Part shown: positions 33,501-45,800 of the stretch, one piece after another
Numbering within the stretch: the first letter of the stretch is position 1
Layout: each line of letters starts with the position of its first letter
Origin: Brachypodius melanocephalos
Taxonomy: Eukaryota; Chordata; Aves; Passeriformes; Pycnonotidae
NCBI GenBank assembly: GCA_013398615.1
Contig: VZSR01003371.1
Coordinates: forward strand, 2,382,476-2,446,475
Direction of reading: 5' to 3'
DNA: 64,000 bases
The notes under the pieces: generated by a model
Seen by the model: only the letters and a program-made list of their open reading frames with translations
The model's database searches: none
What the model was told of the DNA's origin: nothing
Translations under genes and position numbers: made by a program

Positions 33501-36475
33501 TCTGAGCTGGGGAAAAAAAGCTGATAGAAAAGGACTAAACATGTTTTTCTAGTGTGAAGAGATGATGGAGAGAGCAGCTTTTAATTAACAGAGAGGGTGC
33601 TGTTTAATGAATTCTTCATGGGTATAAACTGTAGCAAAACAGATTCATTTTGATTAGAGGAATGTATTTCTAGCAGTGTGGAGAAGCAGAATATTTTTAT
33701 TGATTTTCTTCTGGGTGGTATCATGGTTGTCTTTCTGCACATTGACTTCTGCTGGCCTTCAGCTCATGAGTGAAGGTTGGGACACCCAGCTGGAGAGCCC
33801 AACAAGGGATTTCACAGCTTGGTTTTTGTGTAAATGGGTGAACCAAATATACCTGTAGACAGCATTTCTGCAGCAAAATTCATACTTCTGTAACTCAGGG
33901 CACCACTCATGTCAGCATGGCTCATGTGTTTTAGCCTCATTCCAGGTGTTTTAGGCTCCTTACAGGTATTTCAGTAACCAGTTCCTTCTTTTTACTGTGT
34001 ATCTAATGCATATTAATGCTGTGTGGTCTTAAAGCAGGCACTACTCAGGTGCACATTTTACTTCAAAAGCAGAATCAGCTTGAAGAGGGAGCTACACATA
34101 GGGGAAAAGGCAAAAAAGATGGTTAAATAAGTGAAAATGGAGTGAGGAATCACTGAAATTGTTGAATGAGGTTGAGACAGTAACACGGAAGGGATTAAAC
34201 AGAGTTGTGAATTTAAGAAGGGGGTGTGAAATATACCTAACTAATGCAAATCTAGACAGCAATGATCTGCCAGGCTGATCTTGTTCTCACTTCTTAGTTG
34301 CCCTCATTTGCCACATCCCACCTTAAACGAGGTTAGTGTCACCTGGTGAATTCCTAAACGGGTCTCACAAAGGTCAGCCAGGATGGGGAAGTTTTGGAGT
34401 TCTGCAATGAATGTGACATATGAACACACACCTGAACTGAAACCTCCTCAGCTGTGGGATATCTAATCTCACACCTCTGCACAATATTTAATGTATTCTG
34501 TTCACAGAAGAGATGTGCTTTTAATGAACACAAATCTCAAAAAGCCAACACTGAAATAGTGTCTTAGGTGTTTCTGAAAGTGTAAGAAATACTGGTGACA
34601 CGACACCATTAAATCGTATCAACCTTTTTTTGCATTATTTAGTCTAAATAATAATGAAAAAAAATCATGAAAGGAATGAAGCTACTGCTGATTTTTTCTC
34701 TCTGACAGAAAATTAAACCAACTCCAAACACACATTCTCACTAACCACTGCAGTCAAAATGGGTGAGCAGTGCCAGAGAAGGGGAGAAGGGGAGGTCAGA
34801 AATTATTTCATTGCTTGACTAAAGGAGCTTTCAGGCCACCTTTCAGGTTTTAGGCACCTAAGTGCAATGTCTACATTAAAATACGATCACTAAAATTTAC
34901 AAATGTAGTTGCTGTACCTGCAAGCCATGGTCAGTGAGAAGATATTGGCACATCTTTGTCTGGATACTTTTGGAGTTCGTGGTGTAACCTCTGAGTGCTT
35001 TAATTTAGATGTGAGTTACCCAATGTGGATTCTCAGTTGAAGTCTCTCTCTCTCTATCTCTCTCTCTATTTTCCTAGATCTCTTCCTTTCTCCCTACCTA
35101 GGCTATGGGGTGCTTGTTTGCCTATTGGGCATAAACCACATCACATCTAAGTCCAAAAAATTTTCTTTTCACAATTTCAATATAAAATCCAGTCCATTAC
35201 TTTCCTGTATAGAGCTCAGACAATAATCTCAGTTTATAAATGTATTTTTGTGTGTTTGTGGTCACTTCCATTTAAATACCTACGAATTGTGACCTTTTAT
35301 CAGCCATTATCTGACCTGTGTTCTCTAAATGAGTAAAGTCTCAGTAAAGTATATACCTGCATTTTTATGGCACATTGACCATCTCTAACCATTTCACATT
35401 GCAATCAGACTCATAATACACAATTTCTTGTGGCACTCATCATTGGACCCCTCCCTTCAGTAGAATAATTAACATTGTCACTGCTAATTTCAGCCTAATT
35501 TCTATTTACCTCAGTTTTACTTTACAAATGCCTTGAATACTTTTGCCCTCAAAGGCTGAAAGCATTAATTGGAATCTTTCAATTACCTTTTCCTTGCATT
35601 GGAATGAAGAGGACAAAAGCATCATAGTGACTCTGAATATAAATATATTAATTGAAATTATAATTAAAAATTGTATCACTGCAGGGGTTTTTTTCTGTCT
35701 TAGCTATCCATCTTCCCTGTAAATACATTTATTTTAATTTTAAAATCTAGTTTGTGTATATGTGTGTGTGTTTATTTGCACATGTATGATTTTTTGTAAA
35801 AAGAAATATGAAAAGGTGCCTTTGTACTGTTATGGTATCTAAAGTTTATTCATATGACTTTTCCTTTTAGTGGGAAAAGATTTTTTTTTTTCCTATTAAT
35901 TCTGCACCCTGAATTCTGCAAATATTGGTGAACCTAAAACAACTGCTGAGGGCTCTGCAGTCCTGTGTGCCATTTGCAACGTGTTGCTAGAGCACTCAGC
36001 ACTTTCTGCAGCCCAAAACATCTCCAAAAGTACAAATATTTCTTATTTATGATCAGTAGATATGAACCAAACACAGGCCTAAATGATTTTTTTAGTCTCC
36101 TTATACTGGTATTTATTTTAAAACTGGGTCTCCCTTTATACCTTGCCTGTTTGAAATACGGTGTTTATTCTTTAAATGGTCACTGTAACCACAACGATGG
36201 TCAATTGTGTGGAGGCAGCAGTGCTGTGATGATCTCATTTTTGGTGCTTTTTTCCCCATTTTGAGGAAGAATGGGCAGAAAATCAATGCAAGACAGATAT
36301 GGTGTGAAACCCACTGTGTATTTTCATTATGAGGCTGTAACCTCTGAGACTTAGGAAGTAATACCAAAAGAACAGCCAGAGAGGAAATTGGTGAAAAAGT
36401 TTCTGTTTTCATCTGGTTCCACGCTTTTTTTCTACTTGGAGATAAATAGCTCTGCCCTGGAAGAAAAGTGCCTTT

Positions 36476-36479
<4 letters not shown>
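33501..36479. other. No gene recognised; includes a short CT repeat
   Basis: AT-rich with a (CT)n tract at 35042-35068 interrupted by single bases. Nothing else recognised. Confidence 0.5.

Positions 36480-36527
<48 letters not shown>
36480..36527. repeat. Uninterrupted A run of 48 bases
   Basis: 48 consecutive A. Sequence upstream (36388-36479) is not a recognised retrocopy tail, so it is listed as a homopolymer only. Length is likely unstable and sensitive to assembly error. Confidence 0.9.
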
Positions 36528-36529
<2 letters not shown>

Positions 36530-39500
36530 AGTTGAACATTAAAAGTCTAATGGAGAGAAACAGCACATTAAAATGTTATTTTAACAGGTGCTGTCCTGGC
36601 AGGATATTCCTAATAGTCATGGGTGTCTCTCATCATTATTACTGGGCCTGGAGAAGAAAAGCTCAGTTACTTTTATTTTTCAGTATTCTTACATTACCCA
36701 AAGAGCTCACATAAACGAAAACTTTATTTATGCTAAATGATACACAAGGTAAGTATGAAACCATGTGTCCAAAGCTCTGTTAAAATTTCTAAGGGGAAAA
36801 TGCAGTTTGTTAGACAGATGCAGATTCAGTGTTCTAGTCAGATATTAGCTGTTATTTAATGAATGGCTTTGTTAATTAAATATGCATTACTGATTATTTG
36901 ACCATTCCTACTTGGTTTTTGGCATTTTGATGGACTTTACAGCTGTGATCACAGAGATTTCAAAGGCAATTCTGTAAAACTTGCAAGAGGTTGAATCTGT
37001 CACAGTCCTATCCATAACCAAACTTGGCAGGTATTTGTAATCTGGGATTTCTCCTCCTACTTAACACTTCCATCCTGAAAAAAGAAGCGAGTGAGCCTGG
37101 TTCCAAAACAGGCTTTTGGAGATGTTTAGATGTCAGTCTGCACTGACCTCTTTTAGGAGGGTTTTAATTGCAAGGGCAGCAGGAGCCAGGTTCCCACCTC
37201 AGCAGGAGAAATCTCAGGTCAGACTTTTCCAATTCCTGTCCAGGGTGGTGCCACAAAATTGGTTCTTGATATGAAAATGTAAATTGAAACCTGTTAAACA
37301 AGGAACACACCAGTTCTACGCATATTAAACTGTCTGTACACCACTAGGTATGTCAAGCCAGGAATTTCCTTGCTAAGAGCGTGAGGGTCTGACTGGCAGC
37401 AAAATGTAGCTATATATTTTAATAATTTTGCAGAAAAGATGAATAGAGAGATTACAAAATGTTCTTGTTTCAAGAAATCTGTGTAACAGTCAGTGAATAT
37501 TTATTTGCATTCTGGTGGTTCAGTGGAGGAGACTCCATAAATCTCATTTTAGCTTCCCCATTTTAGCTTTCCCATTTAAGCCCTCACACTGCCTGTAAAC
37601 CTTATTTGTGATATTTTTGTAAGGTAAAAAAGTCAGTACAGCTGATCAGAAACCAAGGGAAAGATCCTAAATTGGCAGGAACAATTGAGTTATGAAATTA
37701 CTGGATTCTTCCCTGTGTATTCAGAGATGAGGACAGCATCTCCTTCTTTGACATACAGAGATGAAAATATATTTTCACTTCTTAACTTAAACATGAGCCA
37801 ATTAAAATGTCACAGCTTTCACAGAACAAGTTAGTAAAAGAGTTGATAATAAAGATTTACTTGCTTTGCATATTCTGCCCAATCAGTGCCAAAGTTATAT
37901 TGGTGTAACCCTGCTCTGGTGCCTTAGGAGTATTGCCAAATTGAATAAAATAATTTGGTGGTCTTTAGGTGAACAGAAAAGTGAAAATTCCTTACAGAGA
38001 GAAAGAGAGGTAGCAATGTAAGGTCAGGTGAAAAGGATCATCAAAAAAGTTTTTGATACCTTGAAATACTTAGCATTGTAGGATGGAATTTTAAGGACTT
38101 CCGTGGGAAATGAGCCTCCATTTGTGCTAGAAAAGCAGTCAGGAGATAATCAGGTACACAGACATTCTGCATCTTGACGTGCACCTCACCCCAGAGATAT
38201 TTCCCTTGTTGTGTCTCATCTTAGCCAACACTAAGAAGGGAGGACTCTTATCATTTGTCCTTGTTATGGTATCAAATCAGATGTTTCCAGCTGGGGATGT
38301 CCTGCCATGCAGCCCTCCTCTTGCCCTCTCACAGCCCTGTTTCCAGTAGGACTGACCTTCCCTGTCCCTTCTCCTGCCCACAAGGTCCCAGGTTTGATAA
38401 CGCGAAGTAGTCAATGAAAAGTTTACACAATATCTTCCACTTTTTTTCAGCCCTGCAGTTCTGCCTTAGCACAGCTTTACATAGAACTAGAGCTGCCCCA
38501 TCCTCTTTGAAGAGTGTAAAATAACCACACAAAAAGTCAAGAGAAATCTCGCATTTTGGGGAAATGGCTGAGCTTTTGTTCTGTGGTGAAATAAAAGAAG
38601 GGTTTTTTTTATTTGGGTCCTGTTTCCATGCAGCAGAAACCTGATCTGCAGAAGTACAGTCTCACTGTACATACTGTGACATCATTTGCACAGAGAGAAT
38701 GTTTCTAAGTTCTTTTGAATATATAGTCAAAAATTGTCTCCACTGCATATCACAAGAGAGTAGAAAAAAAAATCACTCAACTGAAAATACATACTAACTG
38801 ATAGCTGCCCAGAGGCTGAATTTTTAAAATAAATAAATAAATAAATAAATAAAAACACTTGCATCATCTAAACAGCATGTGACGTATCTGATTTCTAATT
38901 AAAATTTCCACCTAGAGTCCACAGAAAGTAAACGAGGTTTGGACGCTCCTTAGGCAGTTAAAAAGGCTCCTTTTCAATTTATTCAATTCAGCTAATAAGT
39001 TTTTTAAACAAAAGCTCTTATGATGCCTTGTCACTTTAGATTATTAGCAATACACATCGTGTCCAAAAGCAGCGCAGCTTGGAGACCTGCATTAAGTGCC
39101 TGGATGGCTGCTGGGAAGGCTTGAATGAAGCTCGTGGACAGAGAGATCATGAGAAATTGCTCTGACGGCAGAGAAAAGTTGGGAGGAGTATTTGTCACTC
39201 AGTTCTTCATCGCCACGTTTGCCAGTTTATTTTTGTTATGCCCCAAAGGCTTTCCTTTTGCAACCAGACCGGGGTTGAAGCAGAGAAGAAAAAAGCATGT
39301 AAATGGCTCAGGAATATCCTTAGGAGTAACCTGTGAGGCTGCTGTGGCTCTGACACACCATTCACACTCTTTCAATCTCTCCATGCTGAATCATTAGTCT
39401 GTATCAATAATATCCTGGTGATACATCATCCAGTGTGTGGAGTCTTGTCCTCTGACCGCTAAAAAACCACGTTGCTGTGACTTTCTTTCCCAGGCAGTGG

Positions 39501-39966
39501 TCTGAAGAATGGGTGTAATCAATCAGTAAGTTGCTGGGGATTTATGGGGAGGGGACACTGCTGGAAAATCAGCTGTTGGAATAAATGAGTCTGGATGGTC
39601 ACCCTGAGCAGACAGGAATGGCAGGAAACTAAGAAATGAAAACTGAAATCTGATCAAAATCTCTGTCCTCATGTTAGCAGGATGCTGGAATAGGAACCTG
39701 TGAACAGGAGTCTGGGAATAGGAAAGGTGGCTGAATTAAAAGCAGAATGTTAACCTGGGTTACCTGGTTTGCACCCCCAGGAAATGAAATCGTGCTTCCC
39801 TCAGTGATAACTGTGGTGGGACGAGAAAGTCTTACCCCATCCACACAGAGTGAAAGGCCAGCAAAACCTGCACTCTATGACACACAGCTGAGGGAACTTC
39901 AGGTCCATGCTGTGCTTGAGTTATTTATAATGAAAAAGTAACGAGCAGCAAAATAGATGGAATACT
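36528..39966. other. No gene recognised; (AAAT)n at 38826-38855
   Basis: The AAAT microsatellite has about seven units. The 38880-39400 segment is free of repeats and contains several TAAT-type motifs, so it is a candidate conserved non-coding region, unproven. Confidence 0.4.
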
Positions 39967-40220
39967 TGTTGATTTTAAGAAGAGAAGCCACACAGCATCC
40001 CCAGGCACGTGTAGAGCAGAGCTCCTTTATTGCAAAAACCAGGCCTTTTGAAGCAGTTCGACCTTTATCAGTTTACATAGTTTTAAAACATAGCAAACAT
40101 AGTTCAACCAACCACGCTACACCACAACGTGGACATTGGACAGTCAGAGTCTCTCATGTCTCTCACATCTCTCTACCCCTGTTCCAGCCGAGTCACTCTC
40201 CCATGGTTCTCTTCTACTTA
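39967..40220 (-). mobile_element. Solo LTR, minus strand
   Basis: The minus strand reads 'gttttaaaactatg' (TATA-like, 40080-40093), then 'gcaataaaggagctctgctctac' near 40012-40034, an arrangement and wording that I know from bird LTRs. TG at 39967 and a CA near 40220 set the edges. The right edge runs straight into a CR1 tail, so it may have inserted there. Confidence 0.6.
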
Positions 40221-40800
40221 CACAGAATCACAGAATCACAAGGTTGGAAGAGACATCCAAGATCATGGAGTCCAACCCATGCCCTAACACCTCAGCTAAA
40301 CCATAACACCTACTGCCACATCCAGTCTTTCTTAAAACATATCCAGGGATGGTGACTCCATCACTTCTCTGGGCAGACCATTCCAATACTTTATTATTCT
40401 TTCAGTGAAAAGTTTTCCTGATATCCAACCTATATTTCCCTTGGNNNNNNNNNNNNNNNNNNNNNNNNNNNNNNNNNNNNNNNNNNNNNNNNNNNNNNNN
40501 NNNNNNNNNNNNNNNNNNNNNNNNNNNNNNNNNNNNNNNNNNNNGCCAAGTACAGGGGAAGAATGACCTGCCACCCTATTTCTGACACAGTCCAGGTGCC
40601 TTTGGTCTTCTTGGCCCCCAGGGCACACTGCTGGCTCACGTTCATGGCTGTCACCAGCACCCCCAGGTCCCTTTCTGCCTGGGCACTGTCCAGCCACTCT
40701 ATCCCCAGTTTATAACATTGCAGGGGAGTTATCGTGGCCAAAATGCAGGACTCGGCACTTGGACTTATTAAACTTCATCCTGTTGGACTCTGCTCCTTAG
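40221..40800 (-). mobile_element. CR1 LINE 3' part, inverted, with an assembly gap inside
   Basis: Starts with the double 'cacagaatcacagaatcac' tail, then 'aggttggaagagacatcc' and 'tggagtccaaccca'. The minus strand from 40442 to 40332 encodes 'ERIIKYWNGLPREVMESPSLDMF', the well-known C-terminal end of bird CR1 ORF2. Beyond the gap, 40545-40800 gives 'gcacactgctggctcacgttcatg', 'tcaccagcacccccaggtccctttc' and 'acttggacttattaaacttcatcctgtt', also CR1 in reverse. The gap is probably inside the same copy. Confidence 0.85.
40445..40544. other. Assembly gap, 100 N
   Basis: Exactly 100 N inside a CR1 copy; true length unknown. Confidence 0.95.
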
Positions 40801-41395
40801 CCAAAGTAGCAGGCCTGAGTCATTATTTTACAAGAGCCTTATTTTATAAGGCTTTACCTATATGCAGCAGTTGGTTGGAGAAGATTAAATTAAGCCATCA
40901 ACAACAACTGTTAACAGTTGAAGAAGAATAATAAATGGGTAAACAAGGAAATTTTTTTGCATGCATGAAGTACCTGTCCCTGTAAAGTAGTATTTGAAAG
41001 GGAATTCTGTTTACAAGACATAGGCCTCAGATATCTGGAATACTCTAAATAACCCTTGGAGGTATTAAAACAGGAGGATGTCCCTTTATCTGCGATAGAA
41101 AGATGGTATTCCCCTGGATGCTGGTGATTCCTGAACATACACAGTAATCATGAGAATGAAACTGGTTTTTCAGAGTTCCTCGACTGCATTTTTCCTCAAA
41201 CAATTGAGCAGCTGTTTTGTGGGTGAAATGTTCTGGTAAAAGCTTGTGGCTATGACATTTAGTGAGGAACAGGAGAAATCTGGAGTAGAACAAACTTTTG
41301 TGAGTGAATAATTGCTGCTCACTTTGCAGTCCTCCACTCCAATATGACTTCCAGAAAAGTGTGACCTCACTTTTTTGGCTCTCAGTCTGTCCTTT
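40801..41395. other. No gene recognised
   Basis: Short frames only; the minus-strand 160-codon frame that covers the next repeat is partly low-complexity. Confidence 0.5.
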
Positions 41396-41550
41396 AAAAT
41401 AATAATAATAAAAAAATTTTAAAAACCCCAGAAAACAAAAAAACCCCAAAAAACCTACAAAATCAACAAAACAAAACAAAACAAAACAACAACAACAACA
41501 AAACCCCAAAAAACCCAAAACCACCAAAAAAACCCCAAGACCCCAAAAAA
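41396..41550. repeat. A/C-rich low-complexity tract
   Basis: Runs of A interrupted by CCCC, CAA and CAAAA units. Its complement makes a long G/T-rich open frame that is an artefact. Confidence 0.85.
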
Positions 41551-41944
41551 GATTATGAGGGAAATACAGGACTGAAAGCTAATAGATATACCATCAAGTG
41601 ATATAACCTCTTTCATGAAACTAGTCAGGCTTTTTACTACTCCAGGTTCAATTTCAAGTTTCTTTCCCCACTTATTACAAAATGTTTCTAGTTTCCATCC
41701 TTTCATATTCATATGTGGATTATAAATTCATTTAGCCCCCACTAGTCAATCTTCTAACATTGTCTTTTCACTTAAGCAGTTTTCACACTGCTTGTTTTTA
41801 TCTCTGTCTCCCATGCATATATTTCTTATTTCTTAATTTCTTTTCTGTCAAGCCAGCCAGATTTTTAATAGCTTTTGGAAGTTAATTCCATATCTCCCTC
41901 CTTATCCTAATCTCTCCTCTTGTTCCAGTTTGATCTTTTTTGGA

Positions 41945-42070
41945 TAAGTGCAGCCATAACATGAATGGCTTCAAACTGAAATACGGTAAATTTGTATTGG
42001 ATATTAGGAAGAAATTCTTGCCTGTGAGGATGGCAAGGCCCTGGCACAGGCTTTGCTGATCACAGATGGG
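41945..42070 (+). mobile_element. CR1 LINE fragment, truncated at 3' end
   Basis: 'aatggcttcaaactgaaa', 'ttggatattaggaagaaattcttgcctgtgagga' and 'aaggccctggcacaggctttgc' are the CR1 stretch just upstream of the 3' end; the last 130 bp of a normal copy are missing. Confidence 0.8.
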
Positions 42071-42219
42071 TTCCCTTGCCAGTCAGGGAAATATTGCAAG
42101 TAACCCAAAAGTGTAAATTCTACACACTTTCACAACAGGTATGAGACATGTGAAAGAAATAAACCTCTATTTTAGAGACAGCATCAATGAAGAGTTCAGA
42201 CACAATCCCTAATTTTTAT

Positions 42220-42640
42220 GTGTGGAGGTGCAGAGATGAAACCTTGGGAAGGCTGACCTGGAACAGAGACTGGACAGAGCTAAGAGAATAAAGTAGATAT
42301 TTATTGAAAAGCCTTTAAGGATACACCTTGGGCAATACAAGACACTGGCCAGGGCTACACCCAAGGTGGACCCAAAATGGTCACAAAATGGACAAACGGT
42401 CACGAGGTCTCACACTTTTCTAAAGTTTTGGTCCATTTGCGTATTGGGATTTAATTGTCCAATTACAGCTTTGGGTTGTGAGGTCTCATCCTTCTTGTTT
42501 TCTCTCTTCACTCCATCATTGTTTGTGCTTTTAGACCTGAAAGTTGTCATTGGTCTCCAGCAGGAAAAGGATTTGTTTTGTCTCCCTACTCTGAAGATCT
42601 GACTGACACTGAATGTGAGGCTCAGAACTGCACCCCCAGG
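42220..42640 (-). mobile_element. Solo LTR, minus strand
   Basis: 'cccaaggtggacccaaaatgg', 'cacgaggtctcacacttttct', 'ggtccatttgcgtattggg', 'ttaattgtccaattacagctttgg' and 'cattggtctccagcaggaaaaggattt' match a bird LTR from memory. On the minus strand 'caataaatatc' near 42299-42309 is the polyadenylation signal; the TATA box appears decayed ('ctttagaaaag'). Edges are approximate. Confidence 0.65.
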
Positions 42641-42753
42641 CAGCACAGAATGTGAAAAACATGAAAGCTGAAACTTAAGGCATCACCTCTCATTGCAGTA
42701 AGGAAAAATAAGGAATATAAATGGACTCATTTGAGTTTGAAAACATTCATTGC

Positions 42754-42812
42754 TAGAATCATAAAATAGTTTAGTTTAGGAGGGAACTCGAGAGTCACCC
42801 ACCTGCCCCCAA
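42754..42812 (-). mobile_element. CR1 LINE 3' tail, short and diverged
   Basis: 'tagaatcataaaatagtttagttta' followed by 'ggagggaact' looks like the reversed CR1 end, with several changes. Short, so less certain. Confidence 0.5.
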
Positions 42813-45800
42813 CTCAGACTCTATCAGAGCATGGTATTCTTGCATATTTTCTTTTCCTGCAGAGATGTATGAGCTCAGTTATTACTGATGAGAATTCTAC
42901 TCCTCAAAACATTCAAGTGTCAATATTCACTGAATTCACTAAAATGGATTTCAGATAGCATAATGGAAAATCTGCAATTCCTGCTGTGTCGCTTTGTTGT
43001 ATAAATCAAGCTGCTAAGTAATAGAAACAATGCTCCATGCTTACAAACCTCATCAAAAAAAAGGAGAAAGATTGACAAATATCTGCTATGAACTGTTTGT
43101 AAGGGATTTGCAAACCAAGAATTATTCACTGAAGTAATTTGTGAGTAATATCACATAATGAGTAAATACTCACAGAACACCAACAGGAAAGACAGAAAAA
43201 TTCATCAAATAAATTTATTTGCTTCAAATCACTCATAAAACTCCTGCCTTTATCTAAAACTTCCAAAGCATTTGCTCTGCTGTATGTCATTCAAGCAGCT
43301 TTATGTTACTAATTTTCCATTCTAGCCCAGATTTCCTTAAATTTAAAGTATCTCTTAGAAAATGCTATGAGAAAATGAAGCTATTTTAAATTACATCTCT
43401 GTTCTGAATATCTTCTGTTTCCATTATTAATGAGATTACTTAAAATGCAACTTAAAGTTTTCTGGGTAAATGCTAGAAAGACGTGAAAAACTCAGCACTG
43501 AAATTGAAGAAAATATCAGGAAACTCCATGGAGAAAACAAACAATGGGAACAGCAAGATCTAGACTCATTGCACCTAAACTTATTCAAAAGTTTATTTTT
43601 TTTCTTACCCTTCTCTCATCAGGGAAGAGACAAGTGACACTGCTGAAGTTGAATCAGATGCTAAAGGTGTGAGCTGACTTCTGTGCACTGGTCTTTATGT
43701 TCTTTCACTAAATAAAGAGTGTCAGAAAATTAAAAAAATATCAAATGATTTAACAATTAAATAAAACTGGGTACCTGCTCATGGAGGGATGAGCCAGATG
43801 GAAAGTTTGGAAGAGGCAAGCTCTGCAGAGAGGCTTCCCTGATCAACAAAGCTGTTTTGCCATTTCAGTCCTGCTGCCCTATCAATGCCTTGGATTCCAG
43901 GAAAATGGCACGGAACATGATTATGGACCTCATTAGGAACAACTCTGGAAAACCCCGTCCTGTTCAGAAGGATGTGAATGGATGCAAATTTAATAAGAAT
44001 TTACTGTGGTCCTATCAATGTTCCTGAAAGTAAGCCAATGCACATCTGTTAAAATATTCCAGAAGAGTTTCCCTTTATTTCTACTTTTAGAGCTCTGTTA
44101 AAGTGACCTGATGAGGCCAAATGAGGAAACCCAGAGATATGGAAAGCTTTTCTTGGAAACAGTCTGAATCCAACCTTTGATTCAGTGAAAGTAATGAGAA
44201 TGTGTGTCAAGAAATGTATTTATAAATCACCATTTTTGTCAAACTGTTCATGCTGTATTTTCACTTCTAATTAGTGCATTTTCACTGGGAAGTCTGCATG
44301 CAAAATGACTGCTCATGGTGTATTAAATAAAGGAAAGAAGAAAAGATTACAAGTACCTTGAGAACATACAGGGGAAAACAGGAAAGTAAGAAAATGAAAA
44401 AGGAAAAAAAATAGTGAAAAAGGAAAAAAAGTAGTGAAAAAGGGAAATAAAAACATATGGCAGAGGTGGTGCTGGAAAGGACCAAGAGATCAAAGAAGAA
44501 ATGTTTGAAAGTTTCACAAACCACAGGGAGACAGAATCCCAGCAGCATGTAGTTTGCTCATTAGTGGGATGTGCTGCCTGTCCATCTACAAGAAAACAAG
44601 TCACTCCTGGGTGCCTGCAACCCCTGGGATGTTTGGTTGTACTGGGAACTTGGCTCTTAAATACATGGAAAAGCTTTTACCTGTATCTGTATCTATCTAC
44701 AACAAAGACACACCAATGTCTCCATAGTTGTTACTTTCCTGAATAAATTTCAGCTATTTTGATTTGTTGCAGCTGTTGGAAAAGTCAATGGATTTATGGA
44801 GTGTGTGTTCCACTGGACTGATCAGTGTTATTAATGGATTCATCCATGTTTTTCTTCTCAGGTCCTGCATGAGAAGAGTTATGTTTTTGAAATCCCCACT
44901 GAAAGTTGGATCCATTTGCTGCTTTAGGGTTCATTATATAAAGGGAAAAGTAAAAAATTCTAAAAATATAATTAATATAATATAATATAATATAATAACC
45001 AAAATCTGAAATGCAATCAGGTTCATGTTGTGGAGTCATAGAGAAGTGATCAGACAAATAAAACATAGATTTTTCATAAAATAGTATTTAAAATACTCTG
45101 GTATTGAAAAGTGGTAGCAATCTTCTTAATATACTTCAATCGATATTTTCCATATGAAACTTCCACTCAGAACCTCAGTTAGCCACAGAGAATTTTAACA
45201 GTCCACTATGCTACAAACTGTAATCACTGACAAAACTCAGACTTGTATTAACAATAACATTTACTCCATCATTAGATTATGAATATACTGTAACATTTAG
45301 AGCCTGACTAAGCAGACTCCTGGTAGCAATGCAGATAAGGACTGATTTTACATGACCTTTTACATGGATAATACACAGCTTCAGTTACCTCATGGCTTGG
45401 TCACTTAAAGAGTGTGGCTAAAAGCTCATTGGTACAAGTGAGGAATCAACTTTCAGCCCTGAGAGTTGTAATTTTAATTTCACTTCTTGGAAAACTATTA
45501 AGTTGCTTTTGAGAGACAAAAAAAAGTTAAAAGGATATTCACTGCTCTTTTGTGAAAAAATAATCAGTAGAGTAAATAATAAAGCTTGCAATAGGATAAA
45601 GGTATGACATCTAGAACTGAAATTCAAAATATGGAGCATCATGCAATTAATTGCAAGACCAGATCTTCAGTGATGCTGTAGTTTTTTAACCCCCTCTAAA
45701 ATATTGAAGCATTTTGTGGAAAAGAAAATTCTTAACCAAATAACATTATTAAAAATGGTCCTTTAAAAAAAAAAAAAAAGGAGTGGCCTAGAGAAAGGGA

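Noticed and set aside
41045..41527. 160-codon minus-strand frame
   Set aside because: Its start region is Phe/Cys/Leu low-complexity from the A/C-rich tract, and the rest shows no domain.
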